Assembly (NCBI RefSeq): GCF_029714405.1
Contig: NZ_CP121650.1
Coordinates: 620,001-684,000 of the forward strand
Direction: 5' to 3'
Source of the DNA: Bradyrhizobium sp. CB82
GTDB lineage: Bacteria > Pseudomonadota > Alphaproteobacteria > Rhizobiales > Xanthobacteraceae
DNA length: 64,000 nt
Shown in pieces: positions 43,983-53,406 of this stretch (position 1 is the first letter of the stretch; every line of letters begins with the position of its first letter). Below the pieces are notes generated by a model. It was not told where the DNA came from and ran no database searches. It saw nothing but the letters and a program-made list of their open reading frames with translations. The position numbers and the translations under genes were made by a program.

Positions 43983-45122
43983 ATGCCTTTTGACTTGATC
44001 CTGCGCGGCGGCCGGGTCGTCGACCCCTCGCAGAAGCTCGACGCGGTGACGGATGTCGCGTTTGCGGGCGGCAAGGTCGCGGCGATCGGCAGCTCCCTCA
44101 AGGCGGATCCTGGGACCGATGTGCGCGACGTCTCGCGCTATATCGTGACGCCTGGCCTGATCGATTTGCACACTCACGTCTATTGGGGTGGCACCTCGCT
44201 CGGCATCGATGCCGAGGAATTCTGCCGTCTCTCCGGCGTCACTACGGCGGTGGACACCGGCAGCGCCGGCCCCGGCAATTTCGCCGGTTTCCGCAAGCAT
44301 GTGATCGAGCCGAGCCAGGTCCGCATCCTCGCCTATTTGCACGTCTCGCATGCCGGCATCTTCGGCTTCTCGCACAAGGTGATGGTCGGCGAGAGCGAGG
44401 AGCTGCGGCTGATGAACCCCATCGATGCCGCCAAGGTGGCGGACGCCAACCGCGACCTCATCGTCGGCATCAAGGTGCGCGTCGGCCTGCATGCGTCCGG
44501 CACGTCGGGGATCGTGCCGCTCGATATCGCGCTCGAAGTGGCCGAGGAGGTCGGCATGCCGCTGATGGCGCATATCGATCATCCGCCGCCGAGCTATGAA
44601 GAGGTGCTCGCGCGGCTGCGCCCGGGTGACGTGCTCACCCACGCCTTCCGGCCGTTCCCCAACACGCCAGCGACCGCGCAAGGCACGGTCAAGAAAGTGG
44701 TGCTGGAAGCACGCGAGCGCGGCGTGCTGTTCGACATCGGCCACGGCAAGGGCTCGTTCGCCTTCAAGACCGCGCGCGCGATGCTGGCGAACGGCTTTTA
44801 TCCGGACACCATCTCTTCCGACATCCACTTGCTCTGCATCGACGGCCCGGCCTTCGACCAGGTGACGACCATGTCGAAGTTTTTGTGCATGGGGATGTCG
44901 CTGCCGGACGTGATCGCGGCCTCGACCGTCAACGCCGCGATGGCACTGCGTCGCCCCGAGCTCGGCAGCCTCAAGCCCGGCAGCGTCGGCGACGCCACGC
45001 TGATCACGATTCGGGAGGGACAGTTCGACTATGTCGACGTCGTCGGCGAGCACCTGATCGGAAATCGCAAGATCGTATCCGAGGGCGTCGTCATCGGCGG
45101 TCGCTGGTGGCATCCGAAGTAG
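43983..45122 (+). CDS. Amidohydrolase/deacetylase metallohydrolase (dihydroorotase-like)
   Basis: The product has 379 residues from ATG 43983, chosen over ATG 43977 because GGAG is correctly spaced. The beta-sandwich start DLILRGGRVVDPSQKLD and metal motif PGLIDLHTHVYWGG are amidohydrolase hallmarks. Further candidate ligands are in IKVRVG, LMAHIDHPP and SSDIHLL. It hydrolyses an amide or cyclic amide; the exact substrate is unknown. It is the first intact gene beyond the tRNA fragment. Confidence 0.88.
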   Translation: MPFDLILRGGRVVDPSQKLDAVTDVAFAGGKVAAIGSSLKADPGTDVRDVSRYIVTPGLIDLHTHVYWGGTSLGIDAEEFCRLSGVTTAVDTGSAGPGNFAGFRKHVIEPSQVRILAYLHVSHAGIFGFSHKVMVGESEELRLMNPIDAAKVADANRDLIVGIKVRVGLHASGTSGIVPLDIALEVAEEVGMPLMAHIDHPPPSYEEVLARLRPGDVLTHAFRPFPNTPATAQGTVKKVVLEARERGVLFDIGHGKGSFAFKTARAMLANGFYPDTISSDIHLLCIDGPAFDQVTTMSKFLCMGMSLPDVIAASTVNAAMALRRPELGSLKPGSVGDATLITIREGQFDYVDVVGEHLIGNRKIVSEGVVIGGRWWHPK

Positions 45123-45184
45123 CCGGAATCTCGCTCCGTTGGCCGGGGAGACGTCGGAATGCGCGCTGAGAACGCGGATTCTGG

Positions 45185-45241
45185 GTGAGGGGAGTCTCCG
45201 CGTGTCTCTCTGTCACCGTCCGCGCGGAGGTTCCCCCTCAC
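45185..45241. repeat. Inverted repeat between convergent genes
   Basis: GTGAGGGGAGTCTCCGCG pairs with CGCGGAGGTTCCCCCTCAC apart from two or three differences. It lies between the amidohydrolase and the binding-protein gene and could terminate both transcripts or be a rhizobial palindromic repeat. The rest of 45123-45330 shows no gene. Confidence 0.5.
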
Positions 45242-45330
45242 ACTAACGCTCACAGAGCGAGCAAAGCTCGCCTCGGCCCTGCGAGCGGGGCGAGCGACCC
45301 GCAGCTCAACTGCGGATGCGCCGCCGATCT

Positions 45331-46941
45331 CTACTCATTCTTGTCCACGTTCCAGAACATCGGCGTCGCCGGGCCGTCGATCACGCCGGTGAGCGATTTG
45401 CGCCAAGCGCTCGGCGCCTGGAACTGGCCGAGCGGGACGTAGATCACCTGATCGTAGGCTTCCTTCTGCACGTCGAGTGCAATCTTCTTTTGCTCTTCCG
45501 GTGAGGTGGCGCGGGCAAAGGCGTCGCGCAGTTGCTCGAGCTTGGGGTCCTCGGACCAGCCGAACCAACCGCCCTCCTTGCCCTTGCCGACCATCGCGCC
45601 ATTGACGAGCGGGTTCATCGAGTCGGCGGCGCCCTGGTAGGTGAAGAACATGTTCCAGCCGCCTTCCTTCGGCGACTTCTGGTTGGCTCGACGCGTGACC
45701 ACGGTCTGCCAGTCCATCGCCTGGAGATCGACCTTGAAGCCGGCCTCGCGCAGAAGCTGGGCGACCATGACCGGCTGCGCCTTCAGCAGGATCTGGTCAG
45801 TCGGTGCCAGTATCACCACTGGCGTGCCGTCATAGCCGGACTCGGCCAACGCCTTCTTGGCGTCCGCCATGCCGTTGCCGTTGATCAGGGTCTCGCCGCC
45901 GTCGTCGCTGGCCAGCGGCGTATCGCAGATGAAGAATGCGCCGCAGAGCTTGTAATATTTGGGATTGCCGATCTGCGCGTCGAGCACGTCCTTCTGGTTG
46001 ATCGCGAGCAGCGCGGCGCGGCGGATCTTCACATTGTCGAACGGCGGATGCAGGAAGTTCATCCGGCCGAACGATTGGAAGCCGAATTTGTTCAGGATTG
46101 TCACGTTGATGTCCGGATTGGACTCGAGCGTGGGCAGCAGGTCGAACGGCGGCGTTTCAACGAAATCGACATCGCCGGATTGCAGCGCGTTGAGCGCGGT
46201 CTGCGCGTCCGGCATCGTCAGCCACTCGACACGGTCGACCTTGACCACCTTGCCGCCCGATGTCCATTCGGCCGGCTCCTTGCGCGGCACGTAGTCGGTG
46301 TTCTTTTCGTAAACGGCTTTCACGCCCGGCTGGAATTCGGCGGCCACGAACTTGAACGGGCCGGAGCCGATCTGCTCCGGAATCTGCTTGCTGATCGGGG
46401 TCTCGGCGAGCCGCTTGGGCATCATGAAGGCGCAGATCGACGATGGCTTGGCGATCGTCTCCAGCACGAGGCCATAGGGCTCTTTCAGTTTGAGGACGAT
46501 CGTCCTGGCGTCCGCGGCTTCGATGCCTGCCGTGAAGTCCATGAGCTTGCGCGCCATGCCGTCGACGCTCGTGCCCCAGCGCTTCAGCGAGGCGACGCAA
46601 TCCTCCGCCGTCACCGCCGCTCCGTCGTGCCACTTCAGGCCGTCGCGCAGGGTGAAGGTGTAGGTCAGCTTGTCGTCGGACACCTTCCAGTCGGCCATCT
46701 GCGGCCGCACCTTGAAGCTAGAATCAATGCCGAGCAGCGTATCGTAGACCATATAGCCATGGTCGCGGGTGATGATGGCCGTCGTGAAGCCGGGGTCGGT
46801 GACGCGAAGGTCCGATTGCATCACCGCCGTCAGGATCTTCTTTCCGCTCGCGGCAGATGCAAGCGACGTCCATGCAACGGGAAGTGCCGACGGCGCAACA
46901 GCCGCAAGCTGAAGCAGTTTCCGGCGCGAGACGTGAACCAT
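45331..46941 (-). CDS. ABC transporter substrate-binding protein, peptide (DppA/family 5) type
   Basis: This 536-residue family 5 solute-binding protein has an export signal with paired arginines (MVHVSRRKLLQLAAVAPSAL), then MVYDTLLGIDSSFKVRPQMADWKVS and the family motif TYTFTLRDGLKWHDGAAVTAEDCVASLKR. AGGAGAAAATCGA precedes ATG 46941. Permease and ATPase genes are not next to it. Ligands of this family range from peptides to opines and sugars, so none is assigned. Confidence 0.88.
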   Translation of the reverse strand: MVHVSRRKLLQLAAVAPSALPVAWTSLASAASGKKILTAVMQSDLRVTDPGFTTAIITRDHGYMVYDTLLGIDSSFKVRPQMADWKVSDDKLTYTFTLRDGLKWHDGAAVTAEDCVASLKRWGTSVDGMARKLMDFTAGIEAADARTIVLKLKEPYGLVLETIAKPSSICAFMMPKRLAETPISKQIPEQIGSGPFKFVAAEFQPGVKAVYEKNTDYVPRKEPAEWTSGGKVVKVDRVEWLTMPDAQTALNALQSGDVDFVETPPFDLLPTLESNPDINVTILNKFGFQSFGRMNFLHPPFDNVKIRRAALLAINQKDVLDAQIGNPKYYKLCGAFFICDTPLASDDGGETLINGNGMADAKKALAESGYDGTPVVILAPTDQILLKAQPVMVAQLLREAGFKVDLQAMDWQTVVTRRANQKSPKEGGWNMFFTYQGAADSMNPLVNGAMVGKGKEGGWFGWSEDPKLEQLRDAFARATSPEEQKKIALDVQKEAYDQVIYVPLGQFQAPSAWRKSLTGVIDGPATPMFWNVDKNE

Positions 46942-47139
46942 TCGATTTTCTCCTGACCTGACGCAAACGAAACCGGACGGCGGCTGCCGATGACGGGCAG
47001 CGTATGGCGGGGAGCCATACGTGACAAGGAGGGTTGCCTCCACCGATCTGAATACGTTCGCGACCAAGCAAGGGCTGTGCCGTCGAAGCCGGCGGCGCAG
47101 GAAATCGCCGAAGGTCGTCTCGCTTTTGACGGGCGCGCG

Positions 47140-47865
47140 TTAGTCCCGTCCCGCTTCCATGATCGCTCGTGCCAGGCGCGCCGGATCCGAGAAGCACAAT
47201 TCATGGCTGCCCGGCACCTGCACCAGGCGGAAAAGCCCGAGCTTCTCCGACAGCCGCGGATGCCAGGGATAGCCGTGCGGCAGCGCGGTATCCTCGGTAC
47301 AGTTGATGTAGGATTTTGCCAATTGCATCTCGGCCGGGTTGGTCTTCAGCGCGATCTTGTCGCTGAACGTCTTGAGCGGATGCGGATTGAGGATGTCGTA
47401 GGCGCGCTGGGCCAGTTCGAGATCGGCATCGTTGATGAACGCCTCGCGCCAGATCGGGAATGGCAGCACCACCGAGCCGTCGCCGCGCTCGGCGGCGATC
47501 GCCTCGAACAAGCCGAGATAGTGCGGCGGCACCATATCGTTGAGCGACTCGCCGTCGTTGGGGACGAAGGCATTCCAATAGATCAGCCGGCGGATCCGCT
47601 CCGGCACGAGGTCGGCGACGCCCGTGATGACCATGCCGCCATAGGAGTGGCCGAGCAGGATCACGTCCTTCAGATTGCTCTCGGCGAGATAATCGGCGAT
47701 GGATTGGATCGCTTCCTTGAGCCCCGTGGTCTTGGTGTCGCCCGGCCGGTTGCCCCTGATCGTGGGCGTATGAACGGTGTGGCCGGCGGCGCGAATGGGG
47801 GCGGCGACGGGCTCGAGCTCGGCTCCGGTGTGCCAGGCGCCGTGGACGAGGACGTAGGTCGACAT
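47140..47865 (-). CDS. Alpha/beta hydrolase, EstC-like
   Basis: The product has 241 residues from ATG 47865 (GGAGGAGCTACA upstream). YVLVHGAWHTGAELEPVAAPIRAAGHTV is the usual beginning of EstC/salicylate esterase-type plant HNL-like hydrolases. The nucleophile is in GHSYGGM, and the late histidine in VPGSHELCFSDP. It should hydrolyse a small ester. It is divergent from the AraC regulator 48026, which may control it. Confidence 0.85.
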   Translation of the reverse strand: MSTYVLVHGAWHTGAELEPVAAPIRAAGHTVHTPTIRGNRPGDTKTTGLKEAIQSIADYLAESNLKDVILLGHSYGGMVITGVADLVPERIRRLIYWNAFVPNDGESLNDMVPPHYLGLFEAIAAERGDGSVVLPFPIWREAFINDADLELAQRAYDILNPHPLKTFSDKIALKTNPAEMQLAKSYINCTEDTALPHGYPWHPRLSEKLGLFRLVQVPGSHELCFSDPARLARAIMEAGRD

Positions 47866-48025
47866 ATTGTAGCTCCTCCGCAAGGATGGTTAGATCGGCG
47901 CGGCAATCACCGGCCGAAGCCCTGCCGACTGAACGTCGGTCGTTGTCTTTGTTGCAGCCATATTGAGCCGGCCGGGGATCGGTCCGCTTGGCTGGCGCTG
48001 AACCGGATTGGTCTCGGAGCGAACT

Positions 48026-49015
48026 ATGGAGCAGGTCAATCCCTTGAGCCGGCCGCGGCACTTCATCTGGAATACGGCGCAGACGCGCCCCACGGAGCAG
48101 TTTTCCTTCTACCGCGAGGCGATCTGCCAGGCGTTCATGAACCTGACGCCGGAATCGGCGACGACGTCGTATTTTCCGGCGAAGGTGGAGACGATCAGGT
48201 TCGGCGCCGGCGCGGTCAACCGGGTGGTGTTTCCCGAGCATATCGTGCATCGCTCGCGTAGCGATATCGCGGCCTCAAGCGAGAGCTGCTTCTATCTCAA
48301 CTTCAAGCTCGCCGGCCGCTGCCGCATCTTGCAGGGGACGCGCGACGTCAGCCTGTCGCGCGGCCAGGTCGGCATCTGCGACAGTGACCGCGAGGTGAGG
48401 CTGCTGCACGATTGCGGCCCGACGCTGGAGGTCGCCTCCTTCTGGGTGCCAGCGCGCGCGTTGCGCGACCGGCTGCCGTCAGGCTTCGATTTCGAGGCCG
48501 AGCGTGTCTCCGATGATCCCCATGTCGGCCATCTCATCGTCGAGACGGCGCGCTCGCTGAATGCCGGCGCATTGCGGATGACTGAAGAGGACAGCGTGCG
48601 TCTGTTCGGCGTGCTGCTCGACCTCGTGGCGCTGAGCCTGTCGCGCCGCTCGCGCGCGCAGACGGCGGAGACGGCGAGCTTTGCGGATGCGACTGTGCTG
48701 GCGCTGCGCCGCGCGATTCAAGAGCGGCTCCGCGAGCCGGGCCTGACGGTCGCCGCGGTCGCAGGCGCCATCGGCATCAGCGAGCGCTACGTGCACAAGC
48801 TGTTCGAGCGTTCCGGCACGACGTTTTCCGACTACATCATGGAGCGCCGTCTCGACGGCGCCGCGGCCGATCTGCGGGATCAGGCCGTGGCAGGTCGCGA
48901 GATCGGCGCCATCGCGTTCGACTGGGGCTTTTCGGACCTCTCCCACTTCACGCGGCGGTTCAAGCAGCGTTTTGGTTGCCGGCCGCGCGATGCAGCCGGT
49001 AAGCCGGCGCGGTAG
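48026..49015 (+). CDS. AraC-family transcriptional regulator
   Basis: This 329-residue protein has an N-terminal ligand domain of the AraC-binding-like type (FKLAGRCRILQGTRDVSLSRGQVGICD) and a C-terminal double HTH (LTVAAVAGAIGISERYVHKLFER; FSDLSHFTRRFKQRFGCRPRD). ATG 48026 has GGAGC upstream; a TTG at 48008 is an alternative. It is divergent from the EstC-like hydrolase. The inducer is unknown. Confidence 0.88.
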   Translation: MEQVNPLSRPRHFIWNTAQTRPTEQFSFYREAICQAFMNLTPESATTSYFPAKVETIRFGAGAVNRVVFPEHIVHRSRSDIAASSESCFYLNFKLAGRCRILQGTRDVSLSRGQVGICDSDREVRLLHDCGPTLEVASFWVPARALRDRLPSGFDFEAERVSDDPHVGHLIVETARSLNAGALRMTEEDSVRLFGVLLDLVALSLSRRSRAQTAETASFADATVLALRRAIQERLREPGLTVAAVAGAIGISERYVHKLFERSGTTFSDYIMERRLDGAAADLRDQAVAGREIGAIAFDWGFSDLSHFTRRFKQRFGCRPRDAAGKPAR

Positions 49016-49177
49016 GGGCGTGTACTGACTTCCGCATGGCAAAGCGGACCCACAAGCGACACCGACGTGTGCCGATCTGACGACTTCGGACCACCGGGTC
49101 GCAACGGCTATGACACGGTGCGACCCCGTGGCGGTCCTCGCCGCACGCCGTGGACGATCCGAATCTGCCGTCGCCGT

Positions 49178-49785
49178 TCAAGGGTTCGGAGCTGCCGCTT
49201 GCATCTCATGTCCTGGGCTGAAGCTTGATGCTCCCGGCTGCCCGGCGGGCGGGCTTGACGATGCCGCTTGCATTTCATGCCCTGGGCTGAAGCCCGATGC
49301 TCCCGGATGCCCGGAGGGACTTGTAGATGCCGCTTGCATCTGGTGTCCCGGGCTGAAGCCGGATGCGCCGGGATGCCCGGCATGGCTTGATGAACCATGA
49401 TGCCCGGTATGCGAGTGCGAGCTCGAAAACACCGCCGAAAACGCCGACTGTATCGCGTGTCCTAGGCTGAGGCTTGATGCGCCGTGATGGGCGCCATGCG
49501 AGTGCGGGCTTGTAAACGCTGCTTGCATCGCGTGCCCCGGAGCCGATGCCGAACTGCCGTGGCCGACACCACCTACGCCGCCATGTCCCGCGCCCACGCC
49601 GCCGCCATGTCCGCCACCCACACCGGCACCAACACCGGCTCCTGCCCCGCCACCTCCTCCAGCTCCCCCTCCGGCGCCGCCGCCCCGCCGCCACCGCCAC
49701 CTCCACCAGCGAGCAGCGGCCCAGACGTTGCGATCAACAATGCCGGTATGGCGGTTACTGCAAGAAGCTTGGCTACCCTCGTCAC
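49178..49785 (-). CDS. Secreted Gly/His-rich repeat protein, apparently frameshifted
   Basis: GTG 49785 after GAGGAG begins a signal peptide (VTRVAKLLAVTAIPALLIATS) followed by poly-Gly. Near 49684 (CCCC run on the + strand) the glycine-rich reading moves to another frame, which continues GGGHGGGVGAGHGGVGG and then repeats of the form PGASxFSPGHxMQAAxxSP to the stop at 49178. One fewer G would join them. Function is unknown; similar low-complexity exported proteins are common in rhizobia. The 366-nt gap 49786-50151 holds nothing I recognise. Confidence 0.6.
49194..49395. repeat. Three tandem repeats of about 66-69 bp
   Basis: Copies start with GCCGCTTGCAT at 49194, 49263 and 49329. Each encodes, on the minus strand, one PGASxFSPGHxMQAA unit. 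They form the C-terminal repeats of the Gly/His-rich protein. Copy number could vary by slippage or recombination. Confidence 0.75.
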
Positions 49786-50151
49786 GATGATCTCCTCTTC
49801 GCCTTCAATTCCGCGGCTGACGCGGCATAACTGCTCGGCTCGACGGCGGTTGCAAGTCGAGTGCTCGACCGAGTGTTCCGCACAAAAAACGTGATCGAAT
49901 AAGGCGAAAAGGCGCGCACCCCATTTTCTGTGCGGACTGTCACCAGAACGGCACATCTGCGCGAGCGGTTCCCCGACGAAATCACACCGCGCGCAGGGTC
50001 GGGTTCGATTCCGCTCCGTTCACGCGTGCTCGTGGCGTTGCTCTCCTTTGGCGAGCGTTCCGCACAGGCAGCGACAAGGCGGCGAAATGTGCCTGCCGGT
50101 CGCCGCAGGACGCCTCGAGCACGTCATGCCGGACCAGCGGATGCGATAGCG

Positions 50152-51297
50152 CTACAGCGACCGCGCGATCAACAGCTTCATGATCTCGTTGGTGCCGCCA
50201 TAGATCTTCTGGATGCGGGAATCGATGAAGATGCGCGAGATCGGGTATTCCTGCATGTAGCCGTAGCCGCCGAACAGCTGGAGGCATTCGTCGGCGGTCT
50301 CGACCTGCTTCTCCGAGCACCAGTATTTCGCCATCGAGGCGGTGACGGTATCGAGATCCCCGGCGATCAGGCGCTCGACGCACCAGTCGACGAAGACGCG
50401 AGCGATCATCGCCTCGGTCTTGCGCTCGGCGAGCTTGAACGCGGTGTTCTGGAATTCGATCAGCGGCTTGCCGAAGGCGGTGCGCTCCTTGGTGTAATCG
50501 GCGGTGAGCTTGATCGCGCGCTCCATTGAGGCGACGGCGCTGACCGCCAATGCCAATCGTTCCTGCGGCAGTTGCTGCATCAGCTGCACAAACCCTTGCC
50601 CCTCTTCCTTGCCGAGCAGGTTTTCCGGCGGCACCGTGACATTGTCGAAGAAGAGTTCCGAAGTGTCGGAGGCGTGCAGGCCGATCTTGTCGAGGTTGCG
50701 CCCGCGGCGATAGCCGTTCGCGCCCGCGGCCTCGACCACGATCAGCGAAATGCCCTTGGCGCCGACCTCGCCGGTGCGCGCGACGACGATGACGAGGTCG
50801 GCGGCCTGGCCGTTGGTGATGAAGGTCTTCTGGCCGTTGACGACGTAGCAATTGCCCTGTTTCTTCGCCGTGGTCTTGACGTTTTGCAGGTCCGAGCCGG
50901 TGCCGGGTTCGGTCATGGCGATGGCGCCGACCATCTCGCCCGAGGCCATCTTCGGCAGCCAGCGCGTTTTCTGCTCCTCCGAGCCGTAGTTGAGGATGTA
51001 GTGCGCGACGATGGCGCTGTGCACGGAGACGCCGGTCGTGACCTCGGGCACCGTGCTCTCGATATCCTCCAGCACCGCGGCGTCATAGGCGAAGGTCGCT
51101 CCCAGGCCACCATAGGCTTCGGGCACGCTGGGCAGAAGCGCGCCCATCTCGCCGAGCCCGCGCCAGGCGGAGCGGTCGACCATCTTCTGTGCGCGCCACT
51201 TCTCGGCGTGCGGCGCCAGATCCTTGGCCAAGAATTTCCGGAACTGGTCGCGGAAGATTTCGAGCTCTTCGGTCATCCAGGAGGAGCGGTAGGACAT
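50152..51297 (-). CDS. Acyl-CoA dehydrogenase (long-chain type)
   Basis: This standard-length enzyme of 381 residues starts at ATG 51297. It has AMTEPGTGSDLQNVKTTA at the flavin site and the end pattern QLFGGYGYMQEYPISRIFIDSRIQKIYGGTNEIMK. YGGTNEI has glycine where medium-chain enzymes have the catalytic glutamate, as in the long-chain/isovaleryl group, where another glutamate acts. It oxidises acyl-CoAs in beta-oxidation and is divergent from the hydrolase at 51419. Confidence 0.9.
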   Translation of the reverse strand: MSYRSSWMTEELEIFRDQFRKFLAKDLAPHAEKWRAQKMVDRSAWRGLGEMGALLPSVPEAYGGLGATFAYDAAVLEDIESTVPEVTTGVSVHSAIVAHYILNYGSEEQKTRWLPKMASGEMVGAIAMTEPGTGSDLQNVKTTAKKQGNCYVVNGQKTFITNGQAADLVIVVARTGEVGAKGISLIVVEAAGANGYRRGRNLDKIGLHASDTSELFFDNVTVPPENLLGKEEGQGFVQLMQQLPQERLALAVSAVASMERAIKLTADYTKERTAFGKPLIEFQNTAFKLAERKTEAMIARVFVDWCVERLIAGDLDTVTASMAKYWCSEKQVETADECLQLFGGYGYMQEYPISRIFIDSRIQKIYGGTNEIMKLLIARSL

Positions 51298-51418
51298 GAA
51301 AACTCCGGTCGGTGATGCGACTGTCTTGGTTACGCCGGTGGAGCCCGACAATTATTGTGTTTTCAGGCTGCGCCCGTGACGCTACCAAGGCAACCGGATT
51401 CGAGCCTTTCAGGGTGTT

Positions 51419-52120
51419 GTGATTTTTGCAGGGTGTGCGATTTTGACCGCCAGGACGACCGAGCTCAAGATCGACATCGCGCGCGTGGGCGCCGTCTCCG
51501 CGCTGCTGATGATGCCGGACAAGCCGCGCGCTTGCTATGTCTTCGCCCATGGCGCGGGCGCCGACATGCGGCACGCGTTCATGGACAGGGTCGCGGCAGG
51601 ACAGGCCGAGCGCGGCATCGCGACGCTGCGCTATAATTTTCCCTACATGGAGAAGAAGCAGGGTCGGCCAGACCCGCCGGCGATTGCGCATGCCGCGGTG
51701 CGGATGGCGGTTGAGGAGGCGGCGCGGCAATGTCCTGACCTGCCGCTGATCGCTGGCGGAAAATCGTTCGGCGGGCGCATGACCTCGCAGGCTCAGTCGA
51801 AGGCGCCGCTGCCCGGTGTGCGCGGACTCGCGTTCCTCGGCTTTCCCCTGCATGCCGACAACAAGCCGTCCATCGAGCGCGCGGCGCATCTCGCCGCGAT
51901 CGACATCCCCATGCTATTCCTGCAGGGAACACGGGACAGGCTCGCCGATCTCAGCTACCTCCAACCCGTGATCGCGGAACTCGGCGCGAAGGCCAGGTTG
52001 CATGAAGTCGCCGGCGGCGATCACTCCTTCCTGGTCTTGCGCAAGTCCGGCCGCAGCAACGAGGAGGCGATGAAAGAGGTGCTCGATACGCTCGCAGCGT
52101 GGATCAACGAGCTCGTCTGA
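51419..52120 (+). CDS. Alpha/beta hydrolase of the dienelactone/KANL3-Tex30 type
   Basis: The product has up to 233 residues, with [17 protein letters not shown] as the oxyanion loop, GGKSFGGRM as nucleophile elbow, [12 protein letters not shown] with the acid and GGDHSFLV with the histidine. The start is uncertain: GTG 51419 or a TTG at 51443. The substrate is unknown. The divergent acyl-CoA dehydrogenase offers no clear link. Confidence 0.8.
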   Translation: MIFAGCAILTARTTELKIDIARVGAVSALLMMPDKPRACYVFAHGAGADMRHAFMDRVAAGQAERGIATLRYNFPYMEKKQGRPDPPAIAHAAVRMAVEEAARQCPDLPLIAGGKSFGGRMTSQAQSKAPLPGVRGLAFLGFPLHADNKPSIERAAHLAAIDIPMLFLQGTRDRLADLSYLQPVIAELGAKARLHEVAGGDHSFLVLRKSGRSNEEAMKEVLDTLAAWINELV

Positions 52121-52124
52121 GCCC

Positions 52125-52250
52125 AAAGCGCGATGAGATTGGCATGAATCGTCATCGCGCTTTTAGGTTATTGTTTGAGCATGATCTCCGCGCAAACGCG
52201 TTCCGCGTTTGTCGCGAGGGAAAACGCTTCACACTTTTCCGGATCATGCT
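52125..52250 (+). repeat. Rhizobial intergenic palindromic repeat, copy 1
   Basis: It begins with hairpin AAAGCGCGATGA ... TCATCGCGCTTT (52125-52162), then TTATTGTTTGAGCATGATC and a GCGCAAACGCGTTCCGCG segment, ending CCGGATCATGCT. A nearly identical copy in opposite orientation is at 54593-54717. It lies between convergent genes and may act as a terminator. Confidence 0.75.
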
Positions 52251-52259
52251 GTTGTGCGG

Positions 52260-53234
52260 TCATCCCGTATAAAGGCCCTTGTCCCGCGCCTTCTGGATTG
52301 CGAGCGCGGCGATCAGGTCGAGCGACGGGGTCGAGAGGCCGGCGGCGTGGGCAAAGGCGGCCGGCGCCTTCACCAGCACGTCGATCTCCATGGCTCGGCC
52401 GAGCTCGTAGTCCTGACGCAGCGACGGCTTGTGGTTCGGCGCGGGTCCGCTGCGCGTCACGCGCTTGACCTCGGGGATGTAGTGCTGCGCGATCTCGTTG
52501 GCCTCGTTGAGCAGGCGTGGAATGACATCCGTGAAGGCGGCGTCGTTGCGCACCCCGCGTGCGGTCAGGCCCGTGAGCAGGCACAGCACCGAGAGCGACA
52601 TGTTGGTCAGGAGCTTTGACCAGATCGCCTCACGGATGTCGGAGATGGGCGGCGAATCGAGCTTCGCCTCGTTCAGCGCCGCGCGGAGCTGGTTGATCCG
52701 CTCGCTGGTGCGATCGTCGCATTCGCCGACCAGTAGCCGGTTGCGGTCCGGCGAGAGATTTTCGACGATGCCGGGCTCGACCACCTCGTTGGAGGAGAAC
52801 ACGACGCCGCCGACGATACGCTCCTTGGCAATCGCCTTGCGCAGGCGCGCGCCGGGATCGAGAAAAGCGAGATCGGGCGGCGTCGGATGCCGCGGCGGTA
52901 GCCCAATATTGTACCACCAGGGAATGCCGTTCTGCGCGAACACGATCGCGGTGGTCTCGCCGAGCAATGGCGCGATGCCGGTGACGAGGCCCGGCAGGCC
53001 GGTTGCCTTGAGCGTAGAGATCACGACGTCCTGCGGCCCGAGCTGGGCCGGATCGCCGGAGGCGCGGACTTTGGCACAAACTTCCGCCTCGCCGACGCGC
53101 AGCCTCAGGCCATTGGCGCGCACCGCCTCCAAATGCGGCCCGCGCATCACGCAGGAGACCTCATGGCCGACGCGTGCGAGCCGCACCGCAAGATGGCCGC
53201 CGACCGCGCCCGCGCCGAAAATGCAAATGCGCAT
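52260..53234 (-). CDS. Ketopantoate reductase-family protein (2-dehydropantoate 2-reductase)
   Basis: This 324-residue protein has a Rossmann motif CIFGAGAVGGHLAVRL (GAGAVGG at 7-13), IVFAQNGIPWW, and a C-terminal helical domain with SKLLTNMSLSVLCLLTG and KPSLRQDYELGRAMEIDVL. This is the ApbA/PanE layout. It may make pantoate for CoA synthesis, but several paralogues are usual in rhizobia, so another 2-oxo acid is possible. It is divergent from the enoyl-CoA hydratase. Confidence 0.87.
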   Translation of the reverse strand: MRICIFGAGAVGGHLAVRLARVGHEVSCVMRGPHLEAVRANGLRLRVGEAEVCAKVRASGDPAQLGPQDVVISTLKATGLPGLVTGIAPLLGETTAIVFAQNGIPWWYNIGLPPRHPTPPDLAFLDPGARLRKAIAKERIVGGVVFSSNEVVEPGIVENLSPDRNRLLVGECDDRTSERINQLRAALNEAKLDSPPISDIREAIWSKLLTNMSLSVLCLLTGLTARGVRNDAAFTDVIPRLLNEANEIAQHYIPEVKRVTRSGPAPNHKPSLRQDYELGRAMEIDVLVKAPAAFAHAAGLSTPSLDLIAALAIQKARDKGLYTG

Positions 53235-53406
53235 GATGTGATTGCCCCGTCCAAGGATGGATCTTTCGGTTCGCGCCGGTAAGCAGCATGGCACAAGCCG
53301 CCATGCGATGGGCGCGACCGTCTCCCCGCGGAAAGTGATGGATCAATGGGTGCAGCCACGGTCATAGTGCGTGGCCCGACAAAGAATAATGCCGAGAGGA
53401 TCGCCC

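Noticed and set aside
43863..45113. A 416-codon open frame on the minus strand over the amidohydrolase
   Set aside because: The plus strand encodes a clear amidohydrolase with motifs. In GC-rich DNA the antisense frame stays open by codon bias; its translation is low-complexity and matches nothing.
45532..46956. A 474-codon open frame on the plus strand over the family 5 binding protein
   Set aside because: The minus-strand gene has signal peptide and family motifs. The plus-strand frame is a codon-bias shadow.
50000..50025. GGTTCGATTCC resembling a tRNA T-arm near 50.0 kb
   Set aside because: The flanking bases do not pair as a T stem and no anticodon or acceptor arm is present.
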